A model generated the notes under the pieces. That model saw only the letters and a list, made by a program, of their open reading frames with translations. It had not been told where the DNA came from and ran no database searches. From an uncultured Flavobacteriaceae bacterium (GTDB lineage Bacteria; Bacteroidota; Bacteroidia; Flavobacteriales; Flavobacteriaceae), in NCBI GenBank assembly GCA_947503105.1, contig CANNCM010000004.1, positions 174,601-238,600 on the forward strand: DNA of 64,000 nucleotides, given 5' to 3'. Position numbers and translations under genes: made by a program. Positions 8,771 to 18,868 of the stretch are shown here, piece by piece (position 1 is the stretch's first letter; each line of letters starts with the position of its first letter).

Positions 8771-9724
8771 ATGAGTTTCTTTAAAAAGATTTTTTCTTCA
8801 GAAAAAAAAGCAACATTAGACAAAGGGCTTGAAAAATCTAAATCTAGTTTTTTTGATAAACTAGGAAAGGCTGTTGCTGGTAAATCTAAAGTTGACGACA
8901 GTGTGCTAGACAATCTCGAAGAGGTCTTGGTTACCAGCGATGTTGGAGTGCATACAACGCTTAAAATTATAGAACGTATTGAAGAGCGTGTATCGAGAGA
9001 TAAATACCTAGGCACGGAGGAGTTGAATGTCATTCTAAGAGAGGAAATAGCCGCATTACTTTCTGAAACAAATTCTGGTGAAGCCACTGATTTTTCGTTA
9101 ACTCAAACCCAAAAACCTCATGTTATTATGGTGGTTGGTGTTAATGGTGCTGGAAAAACAACCACAATAGGAAAACTAGCGCATCAATTCAAAAAACAGG
9201 GTTTAAATGTTGTATTGGGTGCTGCCGATACTTTTAGAGCGGCAGCCATCGATCAATTGCAAGTTTGGGCCAATCGTGTTGAGGTGCCAATAGTAAAACA
9301 AAATATGGGTAGCGACCCTGCCTCTGTGGCTTTCGACACCTTAGAAAGTGCTGTTAGTTCCAACGCCGATGTTGTCATTGTAGATACTGCTGGTCGTTTG
9401 CATAACAAAGTTAACTTGATGAATGAGTTGACCAAAATTAAACGTGTCATGCAAAAAGTGGTTCCCAATGCACCACATGAAATTTTACTCGTTCTTGATG
9501 GATCAACAGGTCAAAATGCTTTTGAACAAGCCAAGCAATTTACGGCGGCTACTGAAGTTAATGCGCTGGCAGTCACCAAATTAGATGGCACAGCAAAAGG
9601 TGGTGTTGTGATTGGAATTAGTGATCAATTTCAGGTTCCTGTAAAGTATATAGGAGTAGGAGAGGGCATAGATGATCTTCAAGTATTCAATAAATTTGAA
9701 TTTGTAGATTCCTTTTTTAAATAA
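8771..9724 (+). CDS. ftsY: Signal recognition particle receptor FtsY
   Basis: A 317-residue SRP-family GTPase that docks SRP-ribosome complexes at the inner membrane. It has a short basic N-terminal region, a helical N domain, and the G domain with GVNGAGKTTTIGKL (P-loop), DTFRAAA, DTAGR and TKLDGTAKGG in order. The acidic A domain of enterobacterial FtsY is absent, as in most Bacteroidota. The gene lies just after the ribosomal operon terminator and seven bases before an amidase gene. Confidence 0.96.
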   Translation: MSFFKKIFSSEKKATLDKGLEKSKSSFFDKLGKAVAGKSKVDDSVLDNLEEVLVTSDVGVHTTLKIIERIEERVSRDKYLGTEELNVILREEIAALLSETNSGEATDFSLTQTQKPHVIMVVGVNGAGKTTTIGKLAHQFKKQGLNVVLGAADTFRAAAIDQLQVWANRVEVPIVKQNMGSDPASVAFDTLESAVSSNADVVIVDTAGRLHNKVNLMNELTKIKRVMQKVVPNAPHEILLVLDGSTGQNAFEQAKQFTAATEVNALAVTKLDGTAKGGVVIGISDQFQVPVKYIGVGEGIDDLQVFNKFEFVDSFFK

Positions 9725-9731
9725 TAGTGAC

Positions 9732-11345
9732 ATGAAAAAAATCGTAGTGTTCGTTTTGATGATTCCTTTTTTTGGGTGTAAAAATAATGCTCAAAAAACA
9801 GAGGATAATTTAAGTGATATTTCTGAAAAAGCGTTTAGAACTTTCAAAGTAGAAGATTCTAATTATATTGATTTGACTACACTTTGGGCGCCGTTTCAAG
9901 ATCAACTTTCTGCTTTTTCTGAAGAAAAATATAATGCCTTGAAACCTTTAATCATGAATCAAGACATTCCAACACTTCAGCGTCATGTTCAAAACCGAAA
10001 ATTAAGCTACGAGGCCTTAGTTACATTCTATTTGTACCGCATTAATTTGTTGGATAGAGAGAACCAAAAATCTCTAAATTCTGTAATTTCATTAAACAAA
10101 TCAATCATTGAGGAGGCTAGAGAAAAGGATAAAAACCGCCCTAAAAATCTTTCGGCATTATCTCTGTATGGCATGCCTATTCTTTTGAAAGATAATATTA
10201 ATGCCAGCGGTATGGTAACTACTGCAGGAGCCGTAGCTTTACTGAAAAACACAACAGAAGATTCATTTTTAAGTCAACAATTAAAATCATCAGGAGCTCT
10301 AATTTTAGGTAAAGCAAACCTTAGCGAGTGGGCCTATTTCTTTTGTGGTGATTGCCCTAGCGGGTATAGCGCAGTTGGAGGTCAAACGTTTAATCCCTAC
10401 GGGAGAAAAACTTTAGACACAGGAGGATCGAGTTCGGGAAGTGCTGTTGCTGTCGCGGCCAATTTTTGTGCCGCTGCAATTGGGAGTGAAACCTCTGGTT
10501 CTATTTTATCGCCTGCAAGTCAAAATGCTGGAGTTGGCCTAAAACCCACCATTGGAACCATAAGTCGAAGCGGGATCATTCCCATTTCGAGTACACTAGA
10601 CACTGCCGGGCCGATTACAAAAAATATTATTGATAATGCCTTGGTTTACAATGCTATTATTGGGTATGATGCCAATGATGTTAAATCAAAATCAACTTCA
10701 AAAATTGATCTTAAATATGTTTTAAATACGTCTTTTCAAGGCAAACGCTTTGGCGCGATCAAAGAATTATTAAAAGATTCTCTTTATTCAAAATCTATAG
10801 AATTACTAAAAAAACAAGGCGCGGAAGTCATTACGATGACTCCAGAAAACAAAAATTTACCAGACTTTTTAAGGTTATTGAATTTAGATATGAAAGCCGA
10901 TTTACCTTTGTATTTTCAAAACCAAGCTCATAAAAACATTCAATTCAATAGCGTGCAATCTATAATTGATTTTAACAATTTGGATTCTATACATAGAGCA
11001 CCTTATGGCCAAAAATTATTTGAAGGCATCGTTGCCGATTCGGCTACTGTCTCGGAATTTGAAGCTATAAAAACGACTCTAAAGACTAATGGCCGCGCCT
11101 ATTTTGATACTGTAATGACAGCACAGAAATTAGATGGTATATTGTCCATAAATAATTATCATGCAGGTTATGCTGCTGTGGCAGAATATCCTGCACTAAC
11201 TGTTCCAATGGGGCTCAACAAAGACAATGCTCCAATGGGGCTCACATTTATTGCAAAACCCTATCAAGAAACCCAACTTTATCAATGGGGGTATCATTTT
11301 GAAAAAATAGCCAAAAAACGTCCTTTTCCAAACCAATACGATTAA
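9732..11345 (+). CDS. Amidase-signature family lipoprotein
   Basis: A 537-residue exported amidase. The N-terminus is a lipoprotein signal (MKKIVVFVLMIPFFGC, lipid-anchored Cys16), so it probably faces the periplasm. The amidase-signature core has the Ser-cisSer-Lys triad: Lys153 in LLKDNI, Ser233 in GGSSSGS, and nucleophile Ser257 in ETSGS, 24 residues after the cis-Ser as expected. This rules out GatA, which is cytoplasmic and sits with GatB/C. The substrate is unknown; peptide or glycan amides are possible. It lies between ftsY and rimO with short gaps. Confidence 0.9.
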   Translation: MKKIVVFVLMIPFFGCKNNAQKTEDNLSDISEKAFRTFKVEDSNYIDLTTLWAPFQDQLSAFSEEKYNALKPLIMNQDIPTLQRHVQNRKLSYEALVTFYLYRINLLDRENQKSLNSVISLNKSIIEEAREKDKNRPKNLSALSLYGMPILLKDNINASGMVTTAGAVALLKNTTEDSFLSQQLKSSGALILGKANLSEWAYFFCGDCPSGYSAVGGQTFNPYGRKTLDTGGSSSGSAVAVAANFCAAAIGSETSGSILSPASQNAGVGLKPTIGTISRSGIIPISSTLDTAGPITKNIIDNALVYNAIIGYDANDVKSKSTSKIDLKYVLNTSFQGKRFGAIKELLKDSLYSKSIELLKKQGAEVITMTPENKNLPDFLRLLNLDMKADLPLYFQNQAHKNIQFNSVQSIIDFNNLDSIHRAPYGQKLFEGIVADSATVSEFEAIKTTLKTNGRAYFDTVMTAQKLDGILSINNYHAGYAAVAEYPALTVPMGLNKDNAPMGLTFIAKPYQETQLYQWGYHFEKIAKKRPFPNQYD

Positions 11346-11351
11346 CTTTTT

Positions 11352-12653
11352 ATGAGAACAAAATCACTTAAGAAAAACAAAATTAATGTCGTGACTTTGG
11401 GTTGCAGCAAAAATGTATATGATAGTGAAGTTCTTATGGGGCAGCTCAAAGCCAATGGTAAGACGGTAGCACACGAAGAGGAGGGTAATATTGTAGTGAT
11501 TAATACCTGTGGATTTATTGATAATGCCAAAGAAGAAAGTGTCAATACTATTTTGGATTTTGTTCAGAAAAAAGATGCTGGTGATGTCGATAAAGTTTTT
11601 GTAACTGGTTGTCTGAGTGAACGTTATAAGCCAGATTTAATCAAAGAAATACCTGATGTCGATCAGTATTTTGGAACCACAGAACTACCCCAGCTTTTGA
11701 AAGCATTGGGTGCAGACTACAAGCATGAACTCATTGGTGAGCGTTTGACAACAACACCAAAAAATTATGCCTATTTAAAAATTGCAGAGGGCTGCGACCG
11801 TCCCTGTAGTTTTTGTGCTATTCCGTTGATGCGAGGCAAACACCGCTCTACCCCCATAGAGGATTTAGTTGTTGAAGCCAGAAAACTAGCTGCAAATGGT
11901 GTAAAGGAGTTGATTCTTATTGCTCAGGATTTGACCTATTATGGATTGGATTTATACAAAAAACGCAACCTTGCAGAGTTGTTAAAGGCCTTGGTAACCG
12001 TAGATGGTATTGAATGGATTCGCTTGCATTATGCGTTTCCTACGGGTTTTCCATTGGATGTTTTGGATGTAATGAAAAACGAGCCCAAAATTTGCAATTA
12101 TTTGGATATTCCATTGCAGCATATTTCAGATAAAATACTGAAAAGTATGCGCCGCGGAACCACACAAGCAAAAACAACTAAATTATTACAACAATTTCGA
12201 GAAGCTGTGCCCAATATGGCCATTCGGACAACGCTTATTGTTGGTTATCCTGGTGAAACAGAAGAAGATTTTCAAACGCTCAAACAATGGGTAGAAGCCA
12301 TGCGTTTTGAGCGCTTGGGATGTTTCACCTATTCTCACGAAGAAAACACCCATGCCTATAATTTGGTTGATGATGTTCCTCAAGAAGTGAAACAAGCTCG
12401 TGCCAATGACATTATGGAATTGCAATCTCAAATTTCTTGGGAATTGAATCAAGCAAAAATTGGACAGACCCTAAGGGTTGTGATTGATCGCAAAGAAGGA
12501 CAGTATTTTGTTGGCCGTACTGAGTTTGACTCTCCAGATGTGGACAACGAAGTGCTGATTGATGCTTCTAAAGTGTATCTCAAAACTGGAGAATTTGCCA
12601 CAGTGACCATTACTGAAGCGGCTGATTTTGATTTGTACGCAGAAGTGCTGTGA
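11352..12653 (+). CDS. rimO: Ribosomal protein S12 methylthiotransferase RimO
   Basis: A 433-residue radical-SAM enzyme that adds a methylthio group to an Asp of ribosomal protein S12. The N-terminal UPF0004 domain has the three cysteines of its own iron-sulfur cluster (LGCSKN, NTCGFID, TGCLSER). The radical-SAM CxxxCxxC is C148, C152 and C155 in CDRPCSFC. A C-terminal TRAM domain follows. The LGCSKNxYDSE start and the DxDQYFG stretch distinguish RimO from MiaB. Length is typical. Confidence 0.95.
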   Translation: MRTKSLKKNKINVVTLGCSKNVYDSEVLMGQLKANGKTVAHEEEGNIVVINTCGFIDNAKEESVNTILDFVQKKDAGDVDKVFVTGCLSERYKPDLIKEIPDVDQYFGTTELPQLLKALGADYKHELIGERLTTTPKNYAYLKIAEGCDRPCSFCAIPLMRGKHRSTPIEDLVVEARKLAANGVKELILIAQDLTYYGLDLYKKRNLAELLKALVTVDGIEWIRLHYAFPTGFPLDVLDVMKNEPKICNYLDIPLQHISDKILKSMRRGTTQAKTTKLLQQFREAVPNMAIRTTLIVGYPGETEEDFQTLKQWVEAMRFERLGCFTYSHEENTHAYNLVDDVPQEVKQARANDIMELQSQISWELNQAKIGQTLRVVIDRKEGQYFVGRTEFDSPDVDNEVLIDASKVYLKTGEFATVTITEAADFDLYAEVL

Positions 12654-12756
12654 TTTATTCTTCGATTTTCCGCACCAACGGGAGGACTTAGAGTGAAAAA
12701 ATTACAAAATACATTTGAATTAATTCAATTATCTTTACCGTCTAAAAAAACAATTG

Positions 12757-14355
12757 ATGGCTAGGGCCTTTATTCCATACACAAGCACAGCTACTTTGCC
12801 TCGACTTCTACACGAAGTGGAGCAAAAGAATCCGATGTTGGAATCGTTTTATACGGCACCCACGAGCATAGAGAATTTTAGCGCTCAAATGACAGCAAAA
12901 GCGGCTCAATTTTCTACTGAAAATAGAATTGTTTTGGCAAACTGCATAAACGAGCAGTACACCCATTTAAATCCCGAAACCTCTACAAAGGCACAAATTG
13001 ATGCATTAAAACAGGCCTCAACGTTTACAGTAACTACGGGGCATCAACTCAACCTGATGGGAGGGCCCTTATATTTTTTGTATAAAATTATTTCGGTCAT
13101 CAATCTGGCCAAAAGGTTAAAAGAGAAATACCCAAAATATACTTTTGTTCCTGTGTTTTGGATGGCTACAGAAGATCATGATTTTGAAGAAATCAATCAT
13201 TTTTATTTTGGAGAACACCGTTTGAAATGGCAGTACCCGTCTCAAGGGCCTGTAGGGCGATTATCAACAAAAGAATTAACCGCTTTTTTTAGTCAATTTT
13301 CTGCACATTTGGGAGCTGATGAGCATTCAAAAGCGGTAATTGATATGTTTCAAAAGGCCTACATAAAACAACATAATTTGGCCGATGCTACTCGTTGTTT
13401 GGTGCATCAGCTGTTTGGAAAGGATGGACTTATTGTTGTAGATGGCGATGATGCCCAACTCAAGCGTTTGTTTTTGCCAGCCATAAAGAATGAGCTTGAA
13501 AAACAGTTGGTTTTTGATGAGGTTTCAAAAACGAATCAGGCCCTGAAAAGTGTGGATTCAAATTTTAAAATTCAAGTCAATCCAAGGCCTCTAAATTTGT
13601 TTTATATCACTAATACATTAAGAAAACGCATTGAAGTCAGCAATGGTATTTTTCGAGTTTTGAATACAGATTTGAGCTGGAATTTGGATGGAATTATAAA
13701 AGAACTTGAAACTCATCCTGAGCGTTTTTCTCCAAATGTGTTATTGCGTCCGCTGTATCAAGAAACAATTCTACCAAACTTATGCTATGTTGGTGGTGGT
13801 GGTGAACTTTCGTACTGGCTGCAACTCAAATCGTGTTTTGATGCCTTTAATATAAATTTTCCTTTGCTATTGCATCGTAATTCTGCAATAATCGTTTCAA
13901 AAAGATTACAAGAAAAACTAAAAAAAATACATTTAACGATTGAAGATTTATTTTTGTCTTCATCGGAGTTATCAGCACATATCGTAAAAACTCAAAGCCA
14001 TTTGATTGATTTTTCAGATCAAAAAAAGCATTTGAAACAACAATTTGAAAATCTTTACAGTATAGCAAAGCAAACCGATGCGTCTTTTTTGGGCGCAGTA
14101 GCAGCACAAGAGCAAAAGCAGCTCAAAGGGTTAAGCAATTTGGAAAAGCGACTTTTAAAGGCTGAAAAACGAAAGCACAATGCACAGATTGAAAAAGCAC
14201 TATGGCTGCAATCGGTTTTATTTCCGAATGGAAATTTACAAGAACGCGTTTTAAATTTTTCAACATTTTTTGCGGATCATGGACATGATTTCATTGAAAA
14301 GTTAAAATCAGAATTACATCCTTTTCAACAAGGGTTTACAGTAATTTCTTTATAA
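12757..14355 (+). CDS. bshC: Bacillithiol biosynthesis cysteine-adding enzyme BshC
   Basis: A 532-residue enzyme that joins cysteine to glucosaminyl-malate to finish bacillithiol, the low-molecular-weight thiol used by Firmicutes and many Bacteroidota. Recognised from VTTGHQLNLMGGPLYFLYKI and FVPVFWMATEDHDFEEI in the Rossmann-like core, and from a long coiled-coil region (about 390-480) that links the dimer. I prefer the ATG at 12757 over a TTG three bases earlier. A possible -7 box TATCTTTA (12730-12737) precedes it. BshA and BshB are not in the window. Confidence 0.94.
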   Translation: MARAFIPYTSTATLPRLLHEVEQKNPMLESFYTAPTSIENFSAQMTAKAAQFSTENRIVLANCINEQYTHLNPETSTKAQIDALKQASTFTVTTGHQLNLMGGPLYFLYKIISVINLAKRLKEKYPKYTFVPVFWMATEDHDFEEINHFYFGEHRLKWQYPSQGPVGRLSTKELTAFFSQFSAHLGADEHSKAVIDMFQKAYIKQHNLADATRCLVHQLFGKDGLIVVDGDDAQLKRLFLPAIKNELEKQLVFDEVSKTNQALKSVDSNFKIQVNPRPLNLFYITNTLRKRIEVSNGIFRVLNTDLSWNLDGIIKELETHPERFSPNVLLRPLYQETILPNLCYVGGGGELSYWLQLKSCFDAFNINFPLLLHRNSAIIVSKRLQEKLKKIHLTIEDLFLSSSELSAHIVKTQSHLIDFSDQKKHLKQQFENLYSIAKQTDASFLGAVAAQEQKQLKGLSNLEKRLLKAEKRKHNAQIEKALWLQSVLFPNGNLQERVLNFSTFFADHGHDFIEKLKSELHPFQQGFTVISL

Positions 14356-14394
14356 GTTTTAAAAAAAAATAATTTAAAATTTAGAGATAAATAG

Positions 14395-14402
14395 TACTTT
14401 TG
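14395..14402 (+). promoter_or_regulatory. -7 element abutting the guaA start
   Basis: TACTTTTG at 14395-14402 matches TAnnTTTG exactly, but no TTG lies 19 bases upstream. It ends only three bases before the guaA ATG. If it is used, the guaA mRNA would be leaderless or would start downstream of the first ATG. Confidence 0.35.
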
Positions 14403-14405
14403 GGC

Positions 14406-15941
14406 ATGCAACATGATAAGGTACTCATTCTCGATTTTGGATCTCAATATACACAACTCATAGCGCGTCGCGTTCGGGAGTTGAATATTTATTGTGAAAT
14501 CCATCCCTATAACAAAATTCCAACTGCTTTAGACGACTACAAAGCTGTAGTGCTTTCGGGTAGCCCACAATCTGTTCGAGGCGATGACGCATTGCATCCT
14601 GACTTGTCTGAAATTCGCGCCAAAAAGCCACTTTTGGGTGTCTGTTATGGCGCCCAATATTTAGCGCATTTCTCGGGAGGTACTGTAGCACCATCCGATA
14701 CCAGAGAATATGGGCGGGCCAACTTGTCTTATATCAAATCGAATACATCTTTTTTTGACGGTATTACAGAAGGGAGTCAAGTTTGGATGAGTCATAGCGA
14801 CACCATAAAAACTTTGCCCACTAACGGAGTCTTGCTTGCCAGTACTCATGATGTTGAAAATGCGGCCTATAAAATAGAAGGTGAAACGACCTATGCGATT
14901 CAATTTCACCCTGAGGTATATCATTCTACAGATGGGAAAACGTTATTAAAGAATTTTTTGGTCAATATTGCAGGTCTTCAACAAGATTGGACACCCGATT
15001 CTTTTGTAGAAGAAACAGTATATGACTTGAAATCACAATTACAAAATGACAAAGTCGTTTTGGGGCTTTCAGGTGGAGTAGATTCTACCGTTGCAGCCAT
15101 TTTACTCAACAAGGCCATTGGAAAAAATTTGTATTGCATTTTTGTCAATAATGGGTTGTTGCGCAAAGACGAATTTAGTAGTGTCCTTAAACAATATGAA
15201 GGTATGGGCTTGAACGTCAAAGGCGTAGATGCTTCGGCACGTTTTTTGGATGCATTGTCAGGAATAGATGATCCAGAGCAGAAGCGCAAAGCCATTGGGC
15301 GTGTTTTTATTGAGGTTTTTGATGATGAAGCACATTTGATTAAAGATGTAAAATGGTTGGCTCAAGGCACGATTTATCCAGATGTCATTGAAAGTGTTTC
15401 GGCTACTGGTGGCCCTAGTGCTACCATAAAAAGTCATCACAACGTTGGAGGGTTGCCAGATTTTATGAAATTGAAAGTTGTGGAGCCCTTAAAAGCATTG
15501 TTCAAAGATGAAGTTCGCCGGGTGGGGGCTTCAATGGGAATTGACGGACAATTGCTCGGCCGTCATCCATTTCCAGGTCCTGGTTTGGCCATTCGAATTT
15601 TGGGTGATATTACTGCCGAGAAAGTGCGTATTTTACAAGAGGTTGATGCGATTTTCATCAACGGATTGCGTGAATGGGATTTGTATGATAAAGTGTGGCA
15701 AGCAGGAGCAATGTTGTTGCCTGTCAACAGTGTAGGCGTTATGGGAGATGAAAGGACCTACGAGAAATGTGTGGCTTTACGTGCTGTAGAAAGTACAGAT
15801 GGGATGACCGCCGATTGGGTAAATTTACCTTACGAGTTTTTGCAAAAAACTTCCAATGAGATCATCAACAAAGTGAAAGGTGTCAATCGCGTGGTTTATG
15901 ATATCAGTTCGAAGCCTCCAGCAACCATTGAATGGGAATAA
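14406..15941 (+). CDS. guaA: GMP synthase (glutamine-hydrolysing)
   Basis: A 511-residue cytoplasmic enzyme converting XMP to GMP with glutamine and ATP. The N-terminal class I glutamine amidotransferase domain has [16 protein letters not shown], the nucleophile Cys in GVCYGAQ, and the His/Glu pair in QFHPEVYHS. The ATP-pyrophosphatase domain has the PP-loop [11 protein letters not shown]. The C-terminal dimerisation domain ends in PPATIEWE, a near-invariant family terminus. I chose the ATG at 14406, since the TTG six bases upstream would lie inside a -7 promoter motif. A LysM gene follows by 57 bases. Confidence 0.97.
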   Translation: MQHDKVLILDFGSQYTQLIARRVRELNIYCEIHPYNKIPTALDDYKAVVLSGSPQSVRGDDALHPDLSEIRAKKPLLGVCYGAQYLAHFSGGTVAPSDTREYGRANLSYIKSNTSFFDGITEGSQVWMSHSDTIKTLPTNGVLLASTHDVENAAYKIEGETTYAIQFHPEVYHSTDGKTLLKNFLVNIAGLQQDWTPDSFVEETVYDLKSQLQNDKVVLGLSGGVDSTVAAILLNKAIGKNLYCIFVNNGLLRKDEFSSVLKQYEGMGLNVKGVDASARFLDALSGIDDPEQKRKAIGRVFIEVFDDEAHLIKDVKWLAQGTIYPDVIESVSATGGPSATIKSHHNVGGLPDFMKLKVVEPLKALFKDEVRRVGASMGIDGQLLGRHPFPGPGLAIRILGDITAEKVRILQEVDAIFINGLREWDLYDKVWQAGAMLLPVNSVGVMGDERTYEKCVALRAVESTDGMTADWVNLPYEFLQKTSNEIINKVKGVNRVVYDISSKPPATIEWE

Positions 15942-15998
15942 GATTTGGATTTCTCAATATGACGCTGTAGTTTTAATATTGTGCATCAAAACAACACT

Positions 15999-17942
15999 AT
16001 GAATAGATTTTTTTTAAACGCTATTTTTTTTCTATTTTTCGGCATTTTGTCCGCACAAACTCTACGCACTCATACGGTCGAAGCCAAAGATACTTTAGAA
16101 TCAATAGCACATCGTTACGGGGTGGTTGTAGAAGATATTTTGGCGCTCAATCCCGATGTGAAAAATCAGCTTCAATTTGGGGATGTTCTTGTGATTCCAA
16201 ATCCAATTCAAAAAAAAACCAACGAAACCACCGAAATTAAAGAATTAGTTTCTTATAAAGTATATCGTGTTAAACGAAAAGAAACGCTGTACAGCATCGC
16301 AAAAAAGTTTGATTTGAGTATAGAAGAAATCAAAACACATAATCAACAATTGAACGATGCGCCGTTGCAGTTTAAAGACAAAATTTATCTTCCCAAATAC
16401 AAAACAAAAAGGGTTGCTGTTGTTCCACAAGCATTAAAAACTTACACAGTTTTACCAAAAGAAGGCAAGTGGCGTGTGGCCTATAAATTTGGGATTTCTG
16501 TTCAAGAATTAGAGGCACTCAATCCAAATTTAGGCGATAATCTTCAAGAGGGACAATTACTTTATGTGCCAAATATCGAAACTACAGAAGAGAAAGCTGT
16601 TTCGGATGAACGTTTTGGTTTTTATGAAGTGCTCCCTAAGGAGGGCTTTTATCGGTTATTTAAAAAGTTAGGAATTTCTCAAGACAGCTTAGAGCAATTG
16701 AACCCTGGTTTGGCCGAAACAGGATTAAAAGCGGGAATGGTTTTGAAAGTTCCTGCGGCAAATATTAGTGATATAGATTTGACGGCTCTTGAAGTTACTC
16801 ACTTAGCTGATCAATTGCAAAATTTGAATACGAAATCTATAGCCGTAATGCTTCCATTTAAGGCCAATTTGGTTGATTTTGATTCCATTCAGCTGGCCAA
16901 ACAGCAAATTCAAAGAGATGGCTATATCCGCATTTCTACAGAGTTTTATGCTGGTGTAGAAATGGCCCTAGATTCTGCAAAACGTTTAGGAATTTCTACT
17001 ACTCTAGATGTATTTGATACAGAAGCAAACCCACAAACAACGCGGCAATTGCTGCAAACGCATAGGTTCTCAAAATACGATCTAGTTTTGGGGCCATTAA
17101 CATCCAAAAATACAACTATAGTCGCACAGAATTTACAACAAACAACAACTGCTGTAGTGTCTCCTTTTGTGAAATTAGATAAGAATTACCCGAATCTAAT
17201 TCAGACCATTCCAAATGATGATTGGATGGCAGAAAAGCTTTTAGAATATGCCAAAAAAGACACCATTCCTCATCAAACTTTAATCATTTATGATTCAAAA
17301 TCGAGGGATCGTGTTCAACAAATCCGTAGGGCTTTTCCAAAAGCTAAAACGCTGTCTTCTGAACAAAATGACAAGGGAGAAGAGCAGTATTATATCGAAT
17401 TTGAAAATGTACAAAAAGCATTGTCTCCAGGAAGAACCATAGTTTTTTTGGAAACCAATAACGAGAGTTTTGCGTCCAATGTGTCCAGTATGCTCAATGG
17501 TTTAAATGGGGTCACATTGCAAAAAGATGAGAACGACAAGGATGTAGAAATTAAGGTGGAACGCGAATTGATTTTAATGACAACTAACCGCAACAATGCC
17601 TTTATCGGGAATAATATTTCCAACACAGATTTGTCCAATTTGAATTTTCAATTTCCATCCGTCCATTTTTATAAAGAAGATTCTACCTCTTTTACTGAGG
17701 CCTATAAAGCCAAGTTTGGGACATACCCAACACGCTATGCTACAAGGGGCTTCGATTTGACTCTAGATGTACTGCTTCGTCTCGCCGCTTTTGATTCTAT
17801 TTTTGAGCAACTAACAACAACTCAAACACGTTATTTGGAAAATAAATTCAAGTATATTCAAAAAGAAGGGGGAGGGTATGTCAACACCTCTGCCTACATC
17901 CTTAAATATCAGGATTTATTTATTTTGAAAGTTCAGGACTGA
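15999..17942 (+). CDS. LysM-repeat protein fused to a periplasmic-binding-protein-like domain
   Basis: A 647-residue exported protein. The ATG at 15999 places a clear signal peptide first (NRFFLNAIFFLFFGILSAQ); a GTG 18 bases earlier would add six residues ahead of it. Four LysM modules follow, at roughly residues 22-65, 84-132, 145-190 and 205-250 (for example HTVEAKDTLESIAHRYGV and YRVKRKETLYSIAKKFDL). The C-terminal ~360 residues look like a type 1 periplasmic binding fold (SIAVMLPFKANLVDF, FYAGVEMALDSAKRLGI). It probably binds peptidoglycan while sensing or holding a small ligand or peptide. The last 23 bases overlap the convergent gene downstream. Confidence 0.85.
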   Translation: MNRFFLNAIFFLFFGILSAQTLRTHTVEAKDTLESIAHRYGVVVEDILALNPDVKNQLQFGDVLVIPNPIQKKTNETTEIKELVSYKVYRVKRKETLYSIAKKFDLSIEEIKTHNQQLNDAPLQFKDKIYLPKYKTKRVAVVPQALKTYTVLPKEGKWRVAYKFGISVQELEALNPNLGDNLQEGQLLYVPNIETTEEKAVSDERFGFYEVLPKEGFYRLFKKLGISQDSLEQLNPGLAETGLKAGMVLKVPAANISDIDLTALEVTHLADQLQNLNTKSIAVMLPFKANLVDFDSIQLAKQQIQRDGYIRISTEFYAGVEMALDSAKRLGISTTLDVFDTEANPQTTRQLLQTHRFSKYDLVLGPLTSKNTTIVAQNLQQTTTAVVSPFVKLDKNYPNLIQTIPNDDWMAEKLLEYAKKDTIPHQTLIIYDSKSRDRVQQIRRAFPKAKTLSSEQNDKGEEQYYIEFENVQKALSPGRTIVFLETNNESFASNVSSMLNGLNGVTLQKDENDKDVEIKVERELILMTTNRNNAFIGNNISNTDLSNLNFQFPSVHFYKEDSTSFTEAYKAKFGTYPTRYATRGFDLTLDVLLRLAAFDSIFEQLTTTQTRYLENKFKYIQKEGGGYVNTSAYILKYQDLFILKVQD

Positions 17943-18813
17943 TAATACTTTTAAGTTTTTGGATTTTATTTTTTGCAGTTTCATCATTAGGCTTTAACTC
18001 TACTACTCTTTTATACATTTTGAGTGCTTTTTTATTTTCATTATTAAGCATTAAAGCTTCACCAAAGCTATCAAAAACATTAGGGTTGTATGGAAATAAA
18101 TAGGTGTTTAATTCGAAACAAATCAAAGCATCAGTTATACGTTTTTTTCTAAGCAGAACATACCCTAAAGTATTTAATTCTGAACTTTTACCAACAAGTT
18201 TTCTGATGTTTTTATAATGAACTTCAAAGTTGTTTTTTAAAGCTTTTGCATCGGTATGTAAAAGTTTATATAGGTAATTTGCAGCCGGATAATTTGGACT
18301 CGACGGCACAGCAAGTGCAATTTGAGCCACGTCTGTTTGCAAATCATTTCTTGGATATTCAACTATTCGTGCAATTTCGTGAGTATTGTCCTTAAAGATG
18401 AATGTTGGTACTCTGTGGATATACAAGCCTTCTTCTTCATTGTTAGGGCCTTGCTTGTACCGTTCTTTCATATCATACAAAGCAATAAGTTTTAATTGAT
18501 CCCTTTTTAGTCCTAGTTCATCCCATAATTTGATGAATTTTGGAACCCAATTTTTACTGTCTCCACACCAAGTCCCCAAATAGATTTCGACCTCTAGATT
18601 TTTTAAGTTCTTTGCCCATTTTTGTTTGCCATTAAACAATTCAAAATTTGAATAGCTTTTATTAAACCAAGTTTTAAAAGTAATGTTTTCTTCCAATTCT
18701 TCAATTGAAAACTCACCACATAAATGTAAATCTCCTTTATTATTTGTATAAAATTGAGAGTTTTGAGAATAGGAATATACTGCGAATACAAAAAGGAATA
18801 CTATAGATTTCAT
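17920..18813 (-). CDS. Exported thioredoxin-fold protein with C-terminal TPRs
   Basis: A 297-residue protein with a signal peptide (MKSIVFLFVFAVYSYSQ). A thioredoxin-like domain (about 45-170) has YLGTWCGDSKNWVPKF where a CxxC would be expected; it reads CGDS, a single-cysteine site. That argues against a dithiol oxidoreductase and for a monothiol reductase or isomerase, or a binding role. The C-terminal part (about 210-290) has two tetratricopeptide-like repeats, including AKMYKRVVELKP-type spacing. It overlaps the convergent LysM gene by 23 bases. The partner is unknown. Confidence 0.72.
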   Translation of the reverse strand: MKSIVFLFVFAVYSYSQNSQFYTNNKGDLHLCGEFSIEELEENITFKTWFNKSYSNFELFNGKQKWAKNLKNLEVEIYLGTWCGDSKNWVPKFIKLWDELGLKRDQLKLIALYDMKERYKQGPNNEEEGLYIHRVPTFIFKDNTHEIARIVEYPRNDLQTDVAQIALAVPSSPNYPAANYLYKLLHTDAKALKNNFEVHYKNIRKLVGKSSELNTLGYVLLRKKRITDALICFELNTYLFPYNPNVFDSFGEALMLNNENKKALKMYKRVVELKPNDETAKNKIQKLKSIISPELSK

Positions 18814-18868
18814 AATAAATTTGGGTTGTAAATTACACCATCAAATTTAAGTATTTTTTATTTTAAAT

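Noticed and set aside
9732..11345. GatA (glutamyl-tRNA amidotransferase subunit A)
   Set aside because: The lipobox predicts export, and no gatB or gatC is present.
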